Source: Edaphochlamys debaryana | Lineage: Eukaryota > Chlorophyta > Chlorophyceae > Chlamydomonadales | Direction: 5' to 3' | Assembly (NCBI GenBank): GCA_016858145.1 | Contig: JAEHOE010000238.1 | Span: forward strand, 1-64,000 | Length of the DNA: 64,000 bases | Shown: positions 26,566-38,727 of the stretch, in pieces | Layout of the letters: the number at the start of each line of letters is the position of its first letter | Numbering within the stretch: position 1 is the stretch's first letter | Made by a program: the position numbers and the translations under genes | Notes under the pieces: model-generated | The model's database searches: none | What the model was told of the DNA's origin: nothing | The model's input: the letters and a program-made list of their open reading frames with translations, nothing else

Positions 26566-29162
26566 TGAGGAGGGCGACGGTGCGTAGGGGTAGGCGCAGG
26601 CGGCGCCCTGCGCCGGTTGTGTTGGCGGCGGGGCTTCAGCGTAGGCGTACTCAGGAGAGCCGCCGTAGGCGAAGGCGGGGGCAGGGCCAGCAGCAGGAGC
26701 GGCGGCAGGGGCTTGCTGCATGGAGTCCGGGGCGACCTCGCCGGACTGGATGCTAGCGTCGCTGCTTGCGGCGGGGGCCGACTTCAGGCCCCAGGGCGCG
26801 AGGGACGCATGGGCAGAGGCGGGGCGGAGGAGGTCGGAGCCCGGGGCCGGGGCGGAAGCGGGGCCGGAGGCCGGGCCGGGGCTGCCGCCGTCTGGCGGGG
26901 CCCAGCCTTGCAGCACGGCCCAGCCCCAGTCGGCACTGCCACCGCCGAAGACGCCGGCGGGGCCGCTGGCGGCAGCACCGTCGGCGGCCCCGTCGACGCC
27001 CATGTGGCGGACGTCCAGCGGCACCGCCGTCAGCGGCACGGGCGCCGTCCAGCGTTCCTGCAGGACGCCGCCGCCGCCGCTGCCGCCAAGGCCGGGGCTT
27101 GCGTTGGCAGCGGCGGCGGCGGCAGCGGCGACTCGAGGACGACCGGGCTTGGGTGCGGCCGTCAGGGCCATGGGCTCCGCCGGCGTGGAGGCGGCGGTCC
27201 TAATGGCCCCGGCGGCGGCGGCGTGCCAGGCCGGCGGCGGCGGCGGGTAGCCGTACGGCAGCACGTGGGTGCAGCTCGCGGCGGCGGCAAACGCGGGCCT
27301 GCCATCGCCCTCACCCCGCACCGCCCACTTGAGCTCGCCGAGGATGTCCCGTGTGACCGCTGTGTCGGCGGCGGCGGCGGCGGCAGCGGCGGCGGCGCTG
27401 CGGCCGCCGCTGCCAGTGGCGCCGCTGCCGTCCCAGCTGTAGGCCTGGGCCCGGGCGTACGGCTGCGCCTTGGGCGGCGGCGGCAGCGGCTGCGGTGGTT
27501 CTAGCATGGAAAGGCGACGAACGCCGGCAAACGGTGACGCCGGCGAGCCTGAATCCATGGCAGCCGAAGCCCTGAGGGGCGCGAAGTGCAGCGGCGGCTG
27601 CAGCGGCGGCGGCGGCTGCAGCGGCAGCGGCGGCGGCGGGGCTGCCGCGAGGAAGGAAGGCGGGCTGTCGCACCGACCCCGGTAGGACCAAGCGTCGAGG
27701 GGGCCGCGGGCGGCGGCCGGCGGAGGCGTCGCCGGCGGCGCCAGACCCGAGCCCACGTCCCAGGACGCGCCCCCCTCGCTTTCAGCGGACTCCGACACCA
27801 CCACCGCCGGACGGCCGCTGAGCTGGCGTGGCGGCAGCGGGCCGGAGCGCTCCGCCGCGGCAGCGGCGGCGGTGGCGGCGGTCCGCTCTGAGGAGCTGCG
27901 GCGCCGGAGCAGCATGCCCTGGCCGCCGCCGCCACCGCCGCCTGCGCCGCCGCCGCCGCCGCCGCCGCCGCTCCGCTTGAGGCCGCCGTCGGCATCGTCC
28001 GCCGAGCCCTCGCCCGACACTGCGCCGCGCCCCGCCGCGCTGCGGCGGCCGGCCGCCGCCGCGGCCTGCGCGCTGCGCCGCCGCGGCAGCTCCGCGGGGC
28101 CCAGCGGCACTCCCGCCTCCTCCGCCGCCGCGCGGGCTGCCTCGTAGGCGCCCAGCCGCAGGTGCTCGTCGCCGCAGTTGGGGCCGACTGCCTGCGGGGC
28201 AGGAGTTGAATGAAGCGGACTCGGCTGGGGCTCGGCTGGGGCTCGGCGGGGGCTCGCTCGGCGGGGGCTCAGCGGGAGCACGCACACCGGGCCGGACGGG
28301 GGTTGGCACGTCTAAGAGGGCAGGCCCAGTAGGCAGATGCGAGTCCGGGCTCACCTGGACGTAGGTTTGGAGCAGGATGTGGGCGCTGGCGAGCGCTGCG
28401 GCGGACCGACCACGGAGTGTCGAGTGGAACATGTTCTGCACGTGGGGACGCGGTCGCCGTCAAAGGAGCGCTCTTCCTGCATGTGCCGGGTACTCGGCAC
28501 TCCTTATGTACCCGTAAGTAATTACGCATTGTATGTGTGCAAGAGCGCGGAAGCGGCGGCTGACGCGGCGCCTTCGGAAGCTGTACATCATTCTTGTTCG
28601 GGACTTCCACTCCAGCGGCAGGCAGTCCCAAACTGCAACAATCTATTGACGGCGCAGGCATGGCTTCCTCGCCGCGCAGAGATGCGCGCGCTTGCGACCG
28701 AGACAACACTTAGTAAAAGCCCCCTACGCAGCAGTTGCATACCTTCACATCGTTGTCTGTGCGCCCACGCAGGTGCTTGGCGATGAACACCCTGCAAAGA
28801 TTACGCCAAAAAGTGTTTGCAGCGGTTGGCGTAGGCGTTGCCTGCGCCCCGCCTCGAGCGCGCGGCCAGCGGCAGGTGTGGCTTTTGCATCTACTCTATT
28901 CCTTTATACAAGGTCCAGGTTGTCGTGCGGCGTCTGGACGCCCAAATGACGAGCGACATTCTTCATTTGACTAGAGCCGACGTGCAAGACACTGCACCAC
29001 GCCTACTGACCAGCTATTCCCCCAGCGCGCGTGAAGAAGCGCAAGCGTGGCGGTCTCGGCCGAGGTCCAAATCCGTCGCCTCGCGCCCTTGATTCTCGGC
29101 TTGACGTCTCCGGCAGCAGGCCGCGAGGTCCTCACACCGGCAGCAGCATCCGCGTCTGACAT
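26053..29162 (-). CDS. MYB-domain protein A (R3-like repeat, large disordered tail)
   Basis: Four exons, 806 residues: 29011-29162, 28743-28791, 28355-28435, 26053-28191; phases agree. The MYB repeat spans residues about 29-77: IWTSAETATLALLHARWGNSW, then VFIAKHLRGRTDNDVK, then NMFHSTLRG. Trp32 and Trp51 are present and Phe70 replaces the third Trp. GRTDNDVKN is the recognition-helix signature of plant-type R3 repeats, so nuclear DNA binding is expected. A second repeat was sought upstream and not found; the KPRIKGARRR lead-in resembles an R2-R3 linker, so a 5' exon might be missing. After the conserved AVGPNCGDE block the protein is mostly Ala/Gly/Pro/Ser low complexity, with an uninterrupted Ala run encoded at 26491-26575, and ends PQDVLMLDCWLATCDW. 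It is a paralogue of the gene at 58783-62649. The stop TAA overlaps a GTAAGC donor-like string, so an extra 3' exon is possible. Confidence 0.87.
26491..26575 (-). repeat. (GCC)n run encoding polyalanine in MYB A
   Basis: A GGC/GCC trinucleotide run of about 28 units, read as alanine on the minus strand. Such runs are prone to length change by slippage. Confidence 0.95.
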
Positions 29163-32136
29163 CTGCCTCCTGGTATTTGGACTCCTATGCGCCGTAGCGG
29201 CTTGCGGGCGACCGGGCGCGACACACCGTTGCGCTAATAAATTGCTCGCCTGTCTGCGCCTGTACTCCTTGCGGTAAGTCCAACTTTGAAACAAGGTGAG
29301 AGTCACTGCGCGAGGTATCGCGCTGGAGCGCCTAGCTAAGGTTCGCTGTCGCAAGCCTCAGAGCGCGCATCACGACAGAAACATGGCCTTGGCGGTATGT
29401 ATATCTATGTCTTTGTACACTGTGTTGTCTCAGTGGGCCGCAAACGCAGCCTGGAACGTATCGACATGATGGCATCGTCTCGGCTATACTCTGCCGGAAT
29501 CCAGCGATTGTCAACGCTTAGCCTCGCGTGCAGGCCCAGCTTACATACGAGGTTGTGCTTTATCCATTTGTGCAGCGATACTGCCGACTTGCGCGCTCGC
29601 CGCGCCGGCTCTTGAACTCCAGGCAGGACATGCGGGACGCGACCCGGCGGCAGCTACCGGATTGGCTCGTACAGGCCGAACGAAGCTCGCTCGCCCTGCC
29701 GTGGCTGTGAGGAGGGTGACGTGGGTGACAGCTGTCAGACCAAGGGCAAGCGTGCGGGGGCCAGCAGAAAGGCAGCCCTGGAACCCGGGGACGCCCGGGG
29801 CCCCTACGTCTGCCCAGGCCCAAGCACACCCCTGCGAGGCCAAGGAACGCATGCCCCGTATGTTGAACACACGAGGGTCTTACCTTCCCAGGGTCCTCAA
29901 GCACCGGTGTGCGTGTCCTCCAGACGGGTCGTGGCGTCAGCAGGTGTCGTCAGGCCTCTGCGCTTGCTTGGTTCTCACGGACTTGCCCTATCAACCAGCC
30001 TCTGCGGACCACATGCTGCCCTGATCATTGCCCTGATGCAGTGTAACGACGGCTGTTATGTCTTGCACTCTTGGCGTCTAAGCACGGTGCTTGCGCGGTA
30101 GGCCCCTGCTTGGCGCATGCAGGAGGGCCCCTCCTGGCTTGGCGGGTGAGCAAGCAATCAAGGAAAGAAGATACTAGCTCAAGGCTCGTAGGCTCCAAGC
30201 CCACACGACGGACGGAATGTCATTGGGACGATTGGGAGCTCTACGCAGGTTTCACAAGTCTGAGGTGTGGACGGGCCTTCATGCGCGCAGGGCCTAACAA
30301 GCAAGCCGTGGGCTAGGGGCCCTAGCTAGGTGGTGTGTTTGGGGCCTCCACGCCCCCCTCCCCCCGTCCCCACCCCGAGCCCCCGCCCCCAGTCACTACT
30401 TCCCCAGCGAACAACGACATTCGTTTGTTGGCAAAGCATATCGCAAGACCAGCTCACGCGCGTTCAGGATGGAGAGCTGGGCTCTCGCCCGCCGACGGCG
30501 GGGGCCAGGGTTTGCGTGCCGCACACACACGGGGCCGCGGTTGGGCGTGCCGTCGAGTTCGTTCCGGCAAAGCGACGGAGTGCGGCAGCTGGTGCGGCCA
30601 AACGGCCGCGACCCGAAAGAAAGCAATGTGTATGGAGCGCTGTGTGCGCGCCCAGTGCGCTGCTGTCGTTAGCGGCTGAGCCGCACTTTGTCAAGTCGTA
30701 GACATTTGCCGCGCCTACAGGTGCCGACGACGTTGAACGTGCAGGAACGTGTCGTTCCACACCAGTTTACAAACTCGCGCAGTCGTCGGGGCAGAGTATT
30801 GAGGCTTAGGCAGCAACTCGCTGGCCGCTGTACGCCCGTGCCACAGCTCGCCCCTCCCGAGCGATCCCGACAGCGCAGCTCGTGAGTGCCGGCCAGGGCC
30901 CTACAGCCTGGCCCCCACCTGGCACCCACCGATCATCTCTGGCCCCCACCAGTCCCCGGGAGCCGGCACTCGCCGGGACCTGGCCCCCACCAACCAACAC
31001 CGCACGCAGCCCCCGGGTGCTTGGCCCTCTCAGTCACGAAAGCTCAACGCAGGTAGGGATGCCCTTCGACACCCAACGCAGGTGGAGAGTCAGAGCCTCA
31101 GTGGCTGCGGCTGGGTGGCGGCTGGTGACTGGTTGGGAGGACCAAGCTAGTGGATGGAGCTACCCAGGGCGCATGGATGCCGGTACCTTACAGGCAGGCA
31201 GAGGCACAAGCAGGGAAGGGCCCGGCCTGGCCTGGGCTGCGGGAGGGAAAGGGCCCAGCCCGGGCTGCGGCGATTCCGGTGAGTCCGCCGAGTCCGGTGG
31301 TCCGGTGGTCCGGATTCAGGGCCAGGCGCACGAGTCCTGCACTTGGGTGGGCGGACCCCTCCCCACGTCCACCCCCCTCTTATGCCTCTACCCACTAATG
31401 AAGTGTTCATTAGTAATTGTCTACCCACTCCCCCCCTGCATGGCGTCAACACTCGTATGACACCATCCACGTGACAGCTCGACCCAACTAATAACCACGG
31501 CCCACAGGGCAAAAGCGCAATCTCACAACCCACAACCTGCCTCGTCGGCCCCCCGGCTAGGATGGCTTCTTCCTCCCCCAACTCCCAATTCAGCGACGGG
31601 GCCCCGAGGAACCCTGGCAGGTGGGGCAAGGCCCCTCCGCAACACCCTCCTCCCAAGCACCCCCGCTCAGCCCGCCGCCGGCCAAGCTCCTCCACCCAGC
31701 GGCCCAGGTGCGCCTTCCAGCGAGGGCTACCTCTGGCCCTGACGGAGCGTGCGGGCTGGGTCAACACATGTAACATCTCTCTCTACCGTGCCCCGCACAC
31801 GGTACGTCCCCGGACCTGCCGGGTAACGGTGCGCCCATGCCCGCCCCTGGCCCCGCGACGCCTGAGCAAGTGGGTATCAGGGCCGTCCTCCTCGCATTTC
31901 CGGGCCCCAGCCTCCTCAGCTCCTTGCGCGACGGCCCGCCTCTCAGCTCCCCCTTTGGCCCTGAGCCCTGGTCCCGGATGTCAGGGCCCGCCCACTTGGA
32001 GCCTGCTTCCCTGGACATGGACAAAGGAGGGGGGGTGCCCAATCTGCCCATGCGCGCCCCCAGCCATTGGTACCCCCCATCAGGGCCCTCCGCCTCCTCG
32101 CACATGCGCGGCGGCCCAGGCCTCCTCCGGCCGGGG
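29163..32136. other. Upstream region of MYB A and 3' region of the SnoaL-like gene
   Basis: No supportable exon. Contains the presumed MYB A promoter near 29163, small repeats of CTGGCCCCCACC around 30905-30990, a GGTCCGGT run near 31295, and a 43-nt dispersed repeat at 31735-31777 that recurs at 47817-47859. Plus-strand open frames at 30.9-31.5 and 31.6-32.2 kb lack family matches and typical codon use. Confidence 0.5.
31188..31192 (-). terminator. Candidate TGTAA polyadenylation signal for the SnoaL-like gene
   Basis: Minus-strand TGTAA about 0.95 kb past the stop at 32137. Confidence 0.35.
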
Positions 32137-35100
32137 TCAGGGCCGTAGCAGGCGCTTCTCGTAATGGAAGGGTCCCCTGAAGAGCCACACATCAGTCACG
32201 CGCCCCTCCTCGTCGTACAGCAGCGCCGCCATGCAGTCCTGCGCGTAGGGCGCCGCCGCTGGCGGCGGCGGCGGCGGCGCGCCGGCGGCCTCCGCCGCTG
32301 ACGGCGGCGCCGGCGAGTCGACGGAGGCTGCGCCGCCGCCAGACTCGGCCATGATGACGGCGGTGGCGGCGGCGGCGGCGGCGCTGGCGGCGGCGGCGGC
32401 AGTGCCGGCGGCGCCGGCGACGCGCTGCGCGGCGGCGGAGAGGCTGGCCTCCAGGTTCTGGATCTGTACGGGCATCTGGGGCATGGAGGGCATGGGCAGG
32501 CGCAGATCCTGCAGCCCCCGACTCAGCGCGCCGGGGCTGCCCGCCCGTCCGCCCGTGGTAGCGGCCATCTGCGTCAGCGAAAGAGCGCGATCCGGGCCGC
32601 CGCCGCCGCCTGCCTCTGCACTCGCTGGCTGCGTGCGTCGGTCGGCAGTGGCAGTTGGAGCCGGCGGCGGCAGCTGGGCGGCCGCTGCGCCGCCGCCAGC
32701 GTCACCGGACGGCAGCTCCGCCGCGGCGGCGGCGGCGGCGGAGCTCGAGCCGGCGCTGGAGGCGAAGGCGGCGGCGGTGGCGGCGGTGGCGGCCATGGTG
32801 GCGGCGGTGTTGGCGGTGCTGGCGGCGACGTTGGCGGCCGACGCCGCCGTGCTGGCCACGTCAGCGGCGGCGGTGGCAGCCACCGCCGCCGCGCTGGCGG
32901 CCGTCGCCGCTGCTGCGGCGGCGCTGCTGGCGGCGGCGGCGGCGCGGTCCGCGCGCTCCCGGCCGGCGACGCCGCCGATGCGGGGCCGTGGCGGCGGCGC
33001 CGCCAGGGCCGCGAGCAGCTCCGCGCCTGCCGCCTTGACGACCTCCTGCAATGGGTGTATGTGCCGAGCATGTGTTGATGACGTGTGCTTCACTTGAGCT
33101 GCAGCGGCCCTCCCTTCCACCCGACGGGCTACCCATGAAAAGCGCAAACCTACCTGGGGGTCCGCCTGGGTGGGCGGCGGCGGCGGCGGGGGCGGCGGCG
33201 GCTCAGGCGCTGGCACCACCATATTGGCCCAGTGTACGAACGCGATGTTGTAGTCCTCGGACACAGCAATGTCGTACAGTTGCGGCTGTACGGAGGTGCA
33301 GTGCTGCTGGTGCGCCTGCGGGGGGGGATGGGACCTCACTTGCAGCACACCACTGCAGCTCCTCTGCCCAGGGCTGCATGGCAGCCCGTATCCCCTTCGC
33401 AATACCTACCTACATCCAACCCCCCCCCAGTGCACTACCTCGCACCCCGCCGGCGCCCGGCTTACTCCCTGGCGCAAGCCACACCTCAACCCCCCTGCGC
33501 CTTCCCACCCCTCCCGGTTGCCCAGATGCTCCCTGGCGAGCTCACACCCTTTCCGCTGCGTTGCCCCCACCAACGATGTCCATCCCCAGTCCCCACCTGG
33601 ATGCGTTGCAGCACCCGCTGCGCCCCCACCACCGCCTGCGGCCGCTTGCCGCCGTACGTGCCCACGTACGGCGCCCCGCCCGCGCCGCCGCGACCGGCCG
33701 CCGCTGCCGCCGCAGTGCTGCCACCGCTGCCACCGCCGCTGCCGCTGCCCCCGTGGGGAACTGGGGCCAGGTCCTCGGGCGCAGGCCACAGGCCGTAGGC
33801 GTCCGCCATCCTGCGGCCGTGAGGGGTGGGCAGCAGGGCGGGGGTCAGGCAGGGGAGAGTGGGGCTGTGGACTGTGGGGAAGCGGCGCCCCACAGGGGGT
33901 TACCAGCCGGCAGATGCAAGCGGGCTGGAGGGCAAACAGTCGCAGCGACGGTCGCTGCCGCACGTGCAGCCCAGCTTCCCAGCTTCAGCAAGCCTGAATT
34001 GAAGGCTCCCACCTTCCTGCCGGCATCCCTGCGCCTGCACCCCTGCACCGCCCCGCAGAATTCCCTCCCAAAGGCCCCAGCTCCTCCCACTGCACCCATC
34101 CCCCCACTACCACCCCAAGCACACACACCTGCACTCGGGAGCCAGGAAGCGCTCCAGCAGCTCCCTCTGAGCCGGCGTGGTGCCCGCCCAAGCGCCCGAC
34201 CCGAGCCCAGCCCCGGCCCCGGCCCCGGCCGCGGCCCCGGCCCCGGCGGGCACGCCCGGGTGCCAGCTGGCGGTGAGGAAGGGCGCCCGCGCCGCGGCCT
34301 CGTCGTCCACAGTGCTGGACACAGCGCTGCGGCCCGGGCCCACTCGACCGGGGCCCAGGCTGGGCCCGCCCGGGCCCATGTCAGGAGCCGTGCGGTGCTC
34401 ATCGGGGGTGTCCCGCCTGGCAGCGTCTGAAGCGGGGGCGGTGCTGGTGAGGGCCGCGGCTCCCGGGCGGATGCTGGTGATGGTTCCCGGTGCAAACACG
34501 CCCGCCCCTCCGTCCCCGCCGCCCGCGCCCCCGCTGCTGCCGCTGCCCTGCGCAGTCTCGGACGGGGTACTGTCGGCCGCGGCGGGCGGGGCCGCGGCCC
34601 CGGCCGCCGGTCCTCCGGGTTGCTTTCCTCCGGGCGCGGGTGACGAGACGGCGGCGGAGGAGGCGGAGGAGGCGGAGGAGGCGGAGGCGTGCGCCGCCAC
34701 CCAGGCGGCGGCGGCGGCGGCCATGCGATCTGGGTCGGGGTGGCCGGTGCGGATGTGCAGTCGTTCGAGGGGAAAGGGCGCCGGGTAGCAGTGGACCGGG
34801 TCCTGGGGAAGGGCCGGGGGCGGTTGGCCGTTGGCCGTTGGCTGGGGATTTGCGGTGAAGGCAGGTGCGTTGAGCGCAGACTGGGGTTCGATCGCTGTCG
34901 GGTCAGGTCTTCACTAGAACATGGGCGGCCCTCTAGGGACCCCTGACGTCCCAGCACCCATGCCCCCGCCCTTCACCACTTGGTCCAGACCCTGACCGCC
35001 CCCCCGCCGCCACGCACCCAGCACCCACCCACACGCGCGCCTCCCGCTCCTCCTGCGTCAGCTGCCGCCGCGCCCAGCCCCGGTCCACTCGCTGCGAGGG

Positions 35101-37469
35101 CGGCAGGGAGCGTGGCTCAGGGGGATGCGTGGCTCAGGGGGATGCTCTAGAAAACGCAGGGCAACCCAACGATAGAGCATCCCCCTGGGTTAGGAACACG
35201 GGGCAGTCAGCCACGGGCTGGAGCCCAACAGACGGGTGGTCATGCAGCTACGGCCCCACTGTCAGCTTGGCCAAGGAGACGCCCAGGCAAGTCAAGACAC
35301 CAGGTCCCTGCAGCAGCCAGGGCCCCAACCTGCCTTGGTCACGGGGTCCACGTGGAGCCTCAGCAGGCAGTAGCCGCGGCTGACCCTGCACGTGGGCACG
35401 TGGGCACGTGGGCATGTGGGAAGCAGCACAAGGGAGAGCACGGAGGCGGAGGGTCCGGGGACCCGTGCTTGGGGTTTTGCTGCCACCGACAGACGCAGGT
35501 GCGAAGCACGCGCCATGGGGTGAAGGGCTGGCCTCGCGCAGCTCTGCCGCAGTCTTTGTTTGCGCCCCTGATCCTTCGTGTTGGTTCAAGGGCCGGTGCA
35601 CAGTCCGACACGATAAGCCCCCCGGCCAAGGCAATGCAACGCTTTGTCCAGGGGCCCAACACACACCCGTGCCATAAAAGCCACACGAGCCCCGGCGCCA
35701 AGGCCCGACCTGAATGTGGCGGGGTGCCCCGCCAGGCCCCCCACGTCCTGCACCCGGTACTCCCCGAGCAGGTAGGCGGAGGAGGAGGCGGGGGAGGCGG
35801 CGCTGCGGGTGGGAAGGCGGGGCAAGGGACCGGGTTGTTAAGGTGTGAGCGCGAGCGATGCGCAAGGGAGGCAGGGCATGGAGGGCAACAGTTGGCACGT
35901 GCCCTCAACGACGCCCCGCGTATCCCGCTCCCCCGCACAGACCCCCGCGACCCCCGCCCCCACCCGCCCCCGCCCCCGCACAAGGTCACAACCGGCCATC
36001 CGACGCGGCCTGACTCACCCGGTGACGGGGCGGTACTGCACTCGGTGGTACTCGGCGTGCTGAGCCGCCAGCTGGGAGACCAGGGCGTCGTAGCCCTGGG
36101 GGTGGGAGAGGGCGTGGGGGTGGGGGGAGTGTGCTGAGCCTATGCTAGCAACGAGTAAAGCAACACCCGACAAGCGAAGTAGGAGTGGGCGCACGTGGGT
36201 TGGGGCTGTGGCACGGGGCACGGGGGATGCAGGAGGTGGGCCCCGCCCTGCCCTCGTGCAATCCTGGCCGTGTTATTTAAACCCCACCCCCCACCCTGCC
36301 CCCAGTGGCTTGACGCACACCCCCACGCACCCACCCGCAGCGGCTTGCGGTAGAGCACACCGTCCGGGGACATGAGCAGCTCCCCCTGGGACTCGGGGGG
36401 CCCCGCCACCAGGCGCCGGAGCGCCTCGGAGGCGGCGCCCGCGCCCCGGGCCACACCCCGCCACCAGGCGTCCCTGCGCGCGCAGAGCAGCAGTGGGATG
36501 GTGGATGGGTAGTGAGTGGGTAGGTAATTTGGTGGTGGACAGCTGCAGCGGCTGGCGGTGAGTGACGGGAGGACGGACGGAAGGACGGACGAGAGGGCGG
36601 ATGAGAGAAGCCTGCGGTACCTGACCGTACCCGACCCCAATCCACTTCAATAGGGCGGTCGGGGGCTCCCGTTCTCCCGGCACGGGGATCTAGCACGGTC
36701 CTGAATCCCAGCCTCGACGTCAGACCGGTCCCTAAGACCCGGTCCCAAGCCCGTGCCCCAGCGCCCGCACTCACACGTACTCCTCCGCCATCCCCATCAG
36801 TTCGTCGGCCGTCAGGCCCAGGCCCGGGCCCGGGCCCAGGCTCGGGCCCGGATCAGGCCCGGCTCCGCCGCCTGCAGCCCCATCGCCGTCGCCCGGCTCG
36901 GCCACGCCGTGGCCTAGCCCTTGATCCCCACCCGAATCGCCATCCGGCGCGGCCACGGCGGCGGCCGACCCAGATGGGCCCAATGGCGGCTCTGGTTGCT
37001 TGGGCGCCGCCGGTGTCTGGCCTGGGCTGCTTGCCGCCTGCCGTGGCTCTTGCTGGGCGTGGGCTTGGGCGTGGGGCTGCTGCGGCTGCTTGGCCTGGGC
37101 CCCCCGCGCCTGCTGGCTCCGCCGCCGGGACCGTCTGGGCGGGTTTAGGGAGGCGGCGATCTCGGCTGCCTCACTCTCCGCCGACTGTGATGGCGGCTGT
37201 TGCGGCTGCTGCGGCGGCGGCGGCTCGGTCCGTGGCGGCCGGCGTGACACGTCCGCGCCTGCGCCGCCGTCGGCCGGCGGCGGCTCGGGGTCCTGCGGCC
37301 GCCACCGCACCGCCGTCGAACGTCGCTGGCCGGGCAGTGACGTCCGGCGCAGCCCGCTCGAGCCCCGGAGCGAAGGGGGAGTCCCCAGGGGCCCGGCGCG
37401 GGAGCGGGGCAAGGAGGCGCGGTGGGTGGGCGCCGCTGCGGCGGCCGTGGCGCGACCCAGTCCGCTCAT
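32137..37469 (-). CDS. Protein with SnoaL/NTF2-like segments and low-complexity inserts
   Basis: Ten exons, 1025 residues: 36775-37469, 36335-36473, 36019-36095, 35710-35802, 35334-35385, 35029-35091, 34129-34802, 33597-33810, 33154-33315, 32137-33045. The phases close only if exon 5 ends at a GC donor. Residues 1-231 are Pro/Gln/Arg/Gly-rich. Residues about 232-373 read like a SnoaL/NTF2-like fold: MSPDGVLYRKPLRGYDALVSQ, YRVQDVGGLAGHPATFR, then YCLLRLHVDPVTKRVDRGW. A second such segment seems to be split: YDIAVSEDYNIAFVHWANMV, a polyPro and then Ala/Gly-rich insert of about 250 residues, and finally DCMAALLYDEEGRVTDVWLFRGP. This is pattern recognition, not a confirmed homology, and no catalytic residues can be named. 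The start is the first ATG of an open frame with strong G/C third positions. It is transcribed away from PDI-C. Confidence 0.72.
35110..35187. repeat. Tandem 18-nt duplication leading into a 15-bp hairpin
   Basis: GCGTGGCTCAGGGGGATG is present twice in a row. The second copy continues into CAGGGGGATGCTCTA (35135-35149), which has a perfect inverted match at 35173-35187 across a 23-nt loop. It lies in intron 5 of the SnoaL-like gene. Confidence 0.92.
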
Positions 37470-38727
37470 TCTTGGTGCCTTGGGCTAAGTGTTGTGCACC
37501 GCTGCGAAGCTCCCTAGTGTTCAGTGGCAGCCCGGCGAGCCAGGAGCTTTCCGCAAGGCTGCGTTCGACTGCAGCCGCCGCTCGCCGCAGTGAGAGCCGC
37601 GCGCGGCTGCGCCGCCGCTCTCTGAGCCGGCTCCCAGTTGGGAGCCTCTCCAGAGCCAGAGGGCTCGCTGCTGGCGCGGTCGGCGAGGAGGAGCAGCAGG
37701 AGGGCGAGCGCGGAGGAGCTGGCGCCAGAGTGGCTGTCGAGCTCGTGGGGAGCCCAACGTTTGTGTCTTTGGAGCAATGCAGGCTGTGGCTGAGCTCCCG
37801 CAACAAGTGATTGAGAGCAGCACGCGCGCGCGCGGAGGGCAAGGTCCGGGCCGCTAGCCGCGTCACCGCCTGCCATGCGGCAAGGGGCCCTTGGGTCGCT
37901 GGGTCGAGCGCCCCGCTTCTCTTCCCTCCGCTCCCCTCCGCTCCGCTCCCCTCCTAGCCTGCTGGCGCTACGCCTGTGCCCTGACCATGAGGGAGTAATC
38001 AAGTGCGCGCCCGTGTCGGGAAAGGGCCTGAAAGGGAAGGGGGCGGAGAGGGAGGGGCAAGCGGGGTCAGCGGGGTATGGCGTAGGGGTTGAGCGTCAGG
38101 GTGGGGCAAAGCGTGAACGCTCCTTCCCCAACGCGGGTTTTAACCCTACCCCGGCCGCGTCTGAAAGCGGGTAGCCGAGACAGCTGGCGCAGGCTGGGTA
38201 GGCGCTGTCGCACGAGTGGTCCCCTTTGCCCTCCCGTAAAAGCGCATGCGGCAGCACCTCACCTGGGCTGAGCGGCTGGGGCAGGCAGGTGCGGGGCCGG
38301 GACCGAGCGAGATGAGCAAGCACGCGTCGCGGTGGTCAAGCGCCTGGGGGTGGGAGGGTGAGCGGGGGAGATGACGGGTGAGGGGGGCCAGCTGCACGGG
38401 GAACACACCTGTTCCCCCAGGGAGGAGAGCTTGCAAGCTAGAGAGGGGGCCTTCGAGTCCGACCAGCCCAAGGGCATGCCTTCAGCCCAATTCCTTTCCC
38501 CGGTCGGACTAGGTGCGGGCTGCACCCACATGCCGCACCCGGCCGTACGCGCAGTACTGCTCACCGCACCTTTCTGTGTGCTGCAGTTTGACACAACACA
38601 GCACTGCACTTCTGCGTCCATAGTAGCATCAGGCGTTTAGCGCTAGCTAACACCCCGCTCCAGCCTTCGTGAATGCCGCGATAGAAGATTGCACCCGCAA
38701 CTTCCCACCCCAGAGGGCGAGGACAAG
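37470..38727. promoter_or_regulatory. Divergent promoter region, SnoaL-like gene / PDI-C
   Basis: 1.26 kb between two head-to-head start codons (37469 on minus, 38728 on plus), so it must contain both 5' UTRs and both promoters or one shared bidirectional promoter. No clear TATA box or known motif was identified. Confidence 0.5.

Noticed and set aside
26191..27504. Long plus-strand Arg/Gly-rich frames opposite MYB A
   Set aside because: Shadows of the GCC-rich coding exon on the other strand; poor codon use and no domain.
30882..32164. Plus-strand frames of 192 and 200 codons
   Set aside because: No family match, poor third-position bias, and they lie in the 3' region of a minus-strand gene.
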